The translations under genes were made by a program, and so were the position numbers. This document shows, in pieces, positions 12,001-14,473 of a stretch of 14,473 nucleotides of DNA. Source of the stretch: Amoebophrya sp. AT5.2 (lineage: Eukaryota; Sar; Dinophyceae; Syndiniales; Amoebophryaceae); the NCBI GenBank assembly GCA_005223375.1, contig RXOD01005372.1:1-14473 (forward strand). The letters run 5' to 3'. Under the pieces are notes generated by a model. The model was not told the DNA's origin, ran no database searches, and worked only from the letters and a program-made list of their open reading frames with translations. The number at the start of each line of letters is the position of its first letter. Position 1 is the first letter of the stretch.

Positions 12001-12877
12001 TCACTTCCTTGGCCGGACTCGCCTTCCAAAGCGGCGGCGGGTATACGAAGTACCACGAATCGGTTGGCTGCTGCACGTAATCCAACAGATAACGCGTTTT
12101 CAGACCCGCGTCGAAGGGACGGATATCGCACCCAAAGCTTTCGTCTCGGAAGATGACGCCGCCGTTCGGCGCGGTGGAGTGCCGCAGCACGACAAGTGGC
12201 CCCCGAGGAGCGTTCGATAACGAGCCGCGCATTCCCTGCTCATGCCGGTAGTGCCGTCCTCGTGGGAGCGCGTCATCTAACTCGACTGCGTTGTGCGAAA
12301 GCGCGTAGTGCCCCATACAGCGACGCAGCGCAACCGGAATCGGGTCGCCGTCGACGAAGTGGCTTTGGCTGTGCTGGGTATGGTAGGGTCGATTGGCTGG
12401 CACCTTCTGGTCTCGTGGTGCACCTGCTTGTTCTGCTGCACCTCGGCGCTGATATTCGTTGTCAGGTCCTCCTCCTCGGTTCGCGTACAGTGCGGGCCAG
12501 GAAGCTAGCGCAAGGCGCAGTCTTTCGGGTCTCATCGGGGTCGTCGTAGGCCCAGGCGTTGAAGCTCCTGGTGCTGGTGGTGGTGGTGCAGTTCGTGCTG
12601 CTGGTCCAACTCCAAGCAGGTCTCTGGATCTAGTGCCCGAAAGTGTAGGTGGTGCAGGCGCGGCCCGTTCTTGTTCCCGTTGTCTGTACGTGGCCAACAG
12701 CTTGTCCTTCACACAAGCCACAATCGGAAGCACCCCCGGCCCGGAATACAGCGACGATTTCTTGTAGTTCCAGAGAGAGCTCTCGCCCTGCAACCCGACT
12801 TCGAGGTCCGACGTGCCGTCCGCAAAGCACGATCGGGCGGCTTGGTCAAATTCATCGTCCGAGATCAACAAGTTGTT
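1..12877 (-). CDS. Giant ORF, at least 4,292 codons, unknown family, 3' end off the left edge
   Basis: One frame, with codons ending at 12877, 12874 and so on down to 2, has no stop. I read it codon by codon and rechecked the phase near 12175, 8700, 5711, 2400 and 2. Third positions are GC-rich (50 of 68 codons sampled below 12175), and the minus strand is rich in GAA, GAG and AAG. Numbering from the codon at 12877: residues 1-60 look folded; about 75-120 are Pro/Ala/Thr-rich; 300-355 are a Pro/Ala/Ser linker; 365-470 are helical; 583-607 are acidic; 925-975 are basic and helical. C1319-x2-C1322 and C1342 lie in a small strand-rich region. Residues 3480-3550 are acidic, and about 3590-4292 are largely helical. 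No membrane span or catalytic motif is convincing. A TAG at 12878-12880 lies just upstream in frame and the first in-frame ATG is at 12535-12533, yet the sequence between them is clearly coding-like, so the true start is upstream through splicing. Coding status is near certain; function is unknown. Confidence 0.9.
2237..2427 (-). repeat. Acidic segment of the giant protein
   Basis: The encoded stretch includes AEDQEDEQGEQDDEGSADD, LADDEELVLEFPPAPPA and REELDDEDAVREQNGGEE. It lies between a strand-rich region upstream and another (FQARIAVQIGGSQVVADAT) downstream, so it probably acts as a spacer. Composition is the only evidence. Confidence 0.7.
6010..6252 (-). other. Frame anomaly inside the giant ORF
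   Basis: The giant frame stays open here but turns unusually Arg/Ser-rich (for example RRPRGHTTFADLPHRRRG), and few of its codons end in G or C (about 18 of 43). The frame one base over reads DSWTLINFIVVHAARVV and then LPIYPTEDAACWLVL (27 of 44 GC-ending). The third frame then reads QEYVEESEEQQARHTDTAA (17 of 19 GC-ending) before natural sequence resumes in the giant frame at about 6005. Two phase-correct 37-nt GT-AG intervals (6216-6252 and 6075-6111) could mediate the first two changes. Single-base indels would do so too. Confidence 0.5.
10508..10635 (-). repeat. Glu/Asp-rich segment of the giant protein
   Basis: The encoded stretch includes DSEEQEEGDLLSPEEREAHD and then VEGAEVEMERAADEERVEQV. 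Strong negative charge with helix-favouring Glu and Ala suggests a charged helix or linker. A Ser/Pro-rich piece (SSSSPTSPSPSTT) follows at about 10340-10395. Confidence 0.7.
11057..11131 (-). repeat. Acidic, Gln/His-rich low-complexity run in the giant protein
   Basis: GAA, GAC, CAA and CAC codons predominate and encode a stretch that includes EQDEDEDDEQDNDHEHQEG, residues about 583-607 from 12877. On the plus strand it appears as repeated tcttcg/tcttg. It separates an aromatic-rich folded-looking region from a less ordered one, so it is most likely a flexible linker. It is not a perfect tandem array. Confidence 0.8.
11818..11977 (-). repeat. Pro/Ala/Ser/Thr-rich linker in the giant protein
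   Basis: The segment begins with QEPPPPPLTAATPTGG and continues with many Pro, Ala, Ser, Thr and Gly and few hydrophobics. It lies between a Trp/Tyr-rich segment (SWYFVYPPPLW) and a helical segment starting near DLFRHVTDAE. It is predicted to be disordered from composition alone. Confidence 0.75.
12536..12670 (-). repeat. Pro/Ala/Thr-rich linker near the N-terminal side
   Basis: The codons encode an AAPAPPTLSG stretch, then ARTAPPPPAPGASTPGPTTT, immediately before the first in-frame ATG at 12535-12533. Imperfect GGT/GCT triplets on the plus strand (tggtgctggtggtggtggtg) give the run. It most likely separates domains rather than marking the protein start. Confidence 0.7.
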
Positions 12878-12908
12878 CTACTGCTTCGCGCTCTGCAGAT
12901 GGGGAAAC
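12841..12908 (-). other. Candidate 68-nt intron joining the upstream exon to the giant frame
   Basis: On the minus strand this runs from GTTTCC (12908) to TTTGACCAAG (ending 12841). Its removal takes the upstream frame into the giant frame at codon phase 1 and skips both the TAG at 12878-12880 and the upstream frame's own TGA at 12867-12865. It was the only GT-AG pair I found here that restores phase and avoids both stops. The donor matches the usual GTRAGT consensus poorly. A one-base indel near 12866-12878 would also reconnect the frames. Confidence 0.4.
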
Positions 12909-13151
12909 ACCAAGGCAGGTTGTACAAATTGTCCGGCTCGTCCTCCGCCGACCTGCTGCTGGTCGTGAACCGTTGGTCCGTGTGAAGGTGCGGCCATCGC
13001 AACGTGAAGTAGAGAGAGCAGTTGTAGAAGTAGAATGACTTCTGCGAGGCCGCAGAAGTTAAATGGAAATGGTGCGTGTCTTCGTCGCGCGGACGGCGAA
13101 AGGTGTACAACATGCACAAGTCGCCTTCCACCTCCATCATTGTTCGAAGCG
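12909..13151 (-). CDS. Candidate upstream exon of the giant gene
   Basis: The frame that is open here is offset from the giant frame. About 80% of its codons end in G or C, against 40 of 86 (47%) for the giant frame's own phase over the same stretch. The product is rich in aromatics and acidic residues (for example EGDLCMLYTFRRPRDED and SFYFYNCSLYFTLRWPHL) and ends near DNLYNLPW. Two adjacent ATGs at 13140-13138 and 13137-13135 could be starts. I prefer an internal exon because an AG at 13153-13152 and a GT at 12908-12907 give the right phases to join both neighbours. With those sites the exon is 243 nt, with a phase-1 boundary at each end. The coding call is fairly firm; the exact ends are inferred. 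Confidence 0.6.
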
Positions 13152-13312
13152 CTCGTGCCGGAGAAGGTCACATCAGCGCGATCCCCGGGGATATGTGGCG
13201 AGTTGCAGCGGGGCGGAGGAAACCCTTCCTCATCTTGGTCTTCGTCTTCTCCACGTTCACGGTCCCCACGGGTCCGGCACATCTCCGAGGACGGTTTTTC
13301 TTGTCCGCGAAC
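13152..13312 (-). other. Candidate 161-nt intron
   Basis: This runs from donor GTTCGC (13312) to CGGCACGAG (ending 13152). It has a pyrimidine stretch (CCTTCTCC) and a branch-like CTGAT ahead of the acceptor. The donor leaves phase 1 and the acceptor restores the frame of the 12909-13151 exon. It removes in-frame stops in both relevant frames. Against it, part of the interval (about 13150-13290) can also be read as acidic coding sequence in the giant frame's own phase (GEDEDQDEEG), so some of it may be exonic. Confidence 0.35.
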
Positions 13313-13388
13313 CTGCTGCGACAAGCAGATGCTTCGCGTTCGCGAGAACCGTGCGAGTGCGCTTGATGAGATTTTCCAGAGTGTTTCG
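13313..13388 (-). CDS. Candidate 76-nt upstream exon encoding an amphipathic helix
   Basis: A third minus-strand frame encodes RNTLENLIKRTRTVLANAKH followed by LLVAAG, which has the spacing of an amphipathic helix. The other two frames of this stretch are less natural: one hits a TGA at 13395-13393, and the other is Ser/Arg-rich. When joined by the 161-nt candidate intron to the next exon, the helix continues smoothly into LRTMMEVEGDLC, which supports the join. The upstream boundary is an AG at 13390-13389 within CTGACCAG. The start codon is not in this piece. Confidence 0.45.
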
Positions 13389-13428
13389 CTGGTCAGTTGT
13401 TCTTGTGCCAGGAAAGGGGAACTCGTAC
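13389..13428 (-). other. Candidate 40-nt intron (alternative donor gives 67 nt)
   Basis: This runs from GTACGAG (13428) to CTGACCAG (ending 13389). Both ends fall on codon boundaries and link the frames of the 13429-13482 and 13313-13388 pieces. If the donor is GTGACC at 13455, the intron is 67 nt in the same phase. The acceptor resembles the TTTGACCAAG of the 68-nt candidate intron. The short length makes this tentative. Confidence 0.3.
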
Positions 13429-13482
13429 GCGCCGGCTCGCGACGACCACGGTCACCTCGTCCGCGACGGGAATGAGGCATAG
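13429..13482 (-). CDS. Candidate short upstream exon
   Basis: Eighteen codons read LCLIPVADEVTVVVASRR with strongly GC-ending third positions. They begin after an AG at 13484-13483 (CGCCAG) and end at a GTACGAG donor at 13428. No ATG lies in this frame between the preceding TGA and here, so at least one more 5' exon would be needed. A second in-phase donor, GTGACC at 13455, would shorten the exon to nine codons. The segment is short, so chance is a real possibility. Confidence 0.3.
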
Positions 13483-13561
13483 CTGGCGATAGCATCATGC
13501 CCATGGTCATAGCACGGTCGACAAGAACGTACTGTCTGAACTGATGTGCGGTTCGACCCAA

Positions 13562-14473
13562 TCGAAATTATTAAGGTCACACAAAAGGATTAGGATAAAC
13601 AAATCTATGTCTGTGTTTCAAACAATGATGAATTTACGATAGATAGCTGCAGTTCAAGTTGAACTTACTTATGGTGGTAACGCTAGCGGTTTTGCTGGTA
13701 CTGCTCCTAAAGAATTCTATACGAAGGCAGAACGATGCCGTGGCGAAGACAAAAGAGTGTTGAAGTCTTCAAATTAGTCAGGGTTTGGTGCGGCTGCAAT
13801 GTAAAAATAATTAAGGGTGCTGGTAGTCCACCTCGGTAGCTAGCTGAAGATCTAAGCGGGATACGCAACCAAAAAATACCGTGACACGATTGCGCACTCG
13901 ATCACGCTGGTACACGACTCCTTTAGTGGGCGAATCAATTTTACGTACACATGCTATGCTTTCATACGTACCAAGTATCTCAACGGAGACGAGGCGCCTG
14001 TGAGTCTTTGCAAAGAATGGCACAACAGAGTGATGCACGGACTTCAATTTCTTGGACACTAAAAACAGTCGATGTTTGTTTCGACGGCGGGTTTTCGTTC
14101 ACAAAGGACTAGGTGGACGACACGCCGACAGGAAATACGGTTAGGGACGGTCGACGGCACAAAGGAACCACGAACTACACAGCAACACCTCCGAAAGATT
14201 TTGAGTTTGCCTGAAGACATTTGAAATTCCGAGAGGACCACGGGTGATCGAGATTCGAGACTGACGCGGTCGGATGACATTGACAATAAGTTTTGGACAA
14301 GTCAACAAGAGCGAGCGAGTGAATTTTTGTGTTTGTCGTACCGATATCATAGCAATCATAGCAACCGCAACGCTCAACCGAATCCGAAAGCTTAGCACGC
14401 GCACGGTACTTGCGTAGGCGTGCCTTCTCACAAACTATACTTTCACGCGGCCGCTCCCGAGCACGAGCCCGAC
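13562..14473. other. AT-richer region with no convincing gene; likely 5' flank of the giant gene
   Basis: Base composition shifts at about 13560 to a more AT-rich sequence, and third-position GC bias is lost in every frame. Short minus-strand frames are present. One at 13811-14059 (82 codons, no ATG start, codons ending in roughly equal GC and AT) follows a pyrimidine-AG (CTGTTTTTAG) and could be an exon remnant, but it is not supported. GTACGTA, a good splice-donor type, occurs twice near 13940-13970. No plus-strand gene, tRNA-like fold or tandem repeat was seen. Promoter elements cannot be assigned. Confidence 0.5.

Noticed and set aside
11223..12131. 302-codon minus-strand open frame
   Set aside because: It overlaps the giant frame in another phase. 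Its product is Arg/Ala-rich and unstructured, while the giant frame reads natural protein here.
1..13482. Assignment of the giant protein to VPS13-like or other bridge-type lipid transfer proteins, or to dynein-type motors
   Set aside because: No chorein-type N-terminus, Walker motifs or other diagnostic residues are visible. Size and beta-rich segments alone do not justify a name.
13811..14059. 82-codon minus-strand frame as a separate gene
   Set aside because: It has no ATG start, neutral third-position composition and no recognisable motif. The pyrimidine-AG in front hints at an exon but is not enough.
14141..14431. Minus-strand open frames of 75-96 codons at 14059-14431
   Set aside because: They overlap each other in different frames and lack codon bias; they are likely chance in AT-richer DNA.
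1..14473. tRNA, rRNA, CRISPR array, insertion sequence or inverted terminal repeats
   Set aside because: No regularly spaced repeats, cloverleaf-type sequences, transposase motifs or long inverted repeats were found by reading.

Overview
The window looks like nuclear DNA of a eukaryote, most plausibly a gene-dense, moderately GC-rich protist. I cannot place it further. An alveolate parasite of the Amoebophrya type or another intron-poor protist would fit, but that is a guess. I see no bacterial operon structure, Shine-Dalgarno pattern, rRNA, tRNA, CRISPR array or transposon.

Layout. Positions 1-12877 on the minus strand form one uninterrupted reading frame of 4,292 codons that runs off the left edge, so the C-terminus is missing. 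Upstream of it, at 12841-13482, coding-type sequence continues in short pieces that change frame. Phase-matched GT-AG pairs can join these pieces as three small exons. From about 13562 to 14473 the DNA is more AT-rich and holds no convincing gene; it probably contains the promoter, 5' UTR, further introns or an intergenic spacer. Nearly every other open frame, on either strand, is a shadow of the giant frame.

The encoded protein is at least about 4,300 residues. It alternates aromatic-rich segments that look folded with acidic, proline-rich and serine-rich linkers, and it ends (within the window) in a mostly helical stretch. I recognise no family. It has no clear signal peptide, no convincing membrane span and no catalytic motif I would trust.

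The most unusual local feature lies inside the giant frame, at about 6010-6252. There the open frame turns arginine-rich while the better coding signal moves into the other two minus-strand frames and then returns. This could mean very short introns, compensating indels, or a genuine basic patch. There is a single main gene, so the window says nothing about cooperation between genes.
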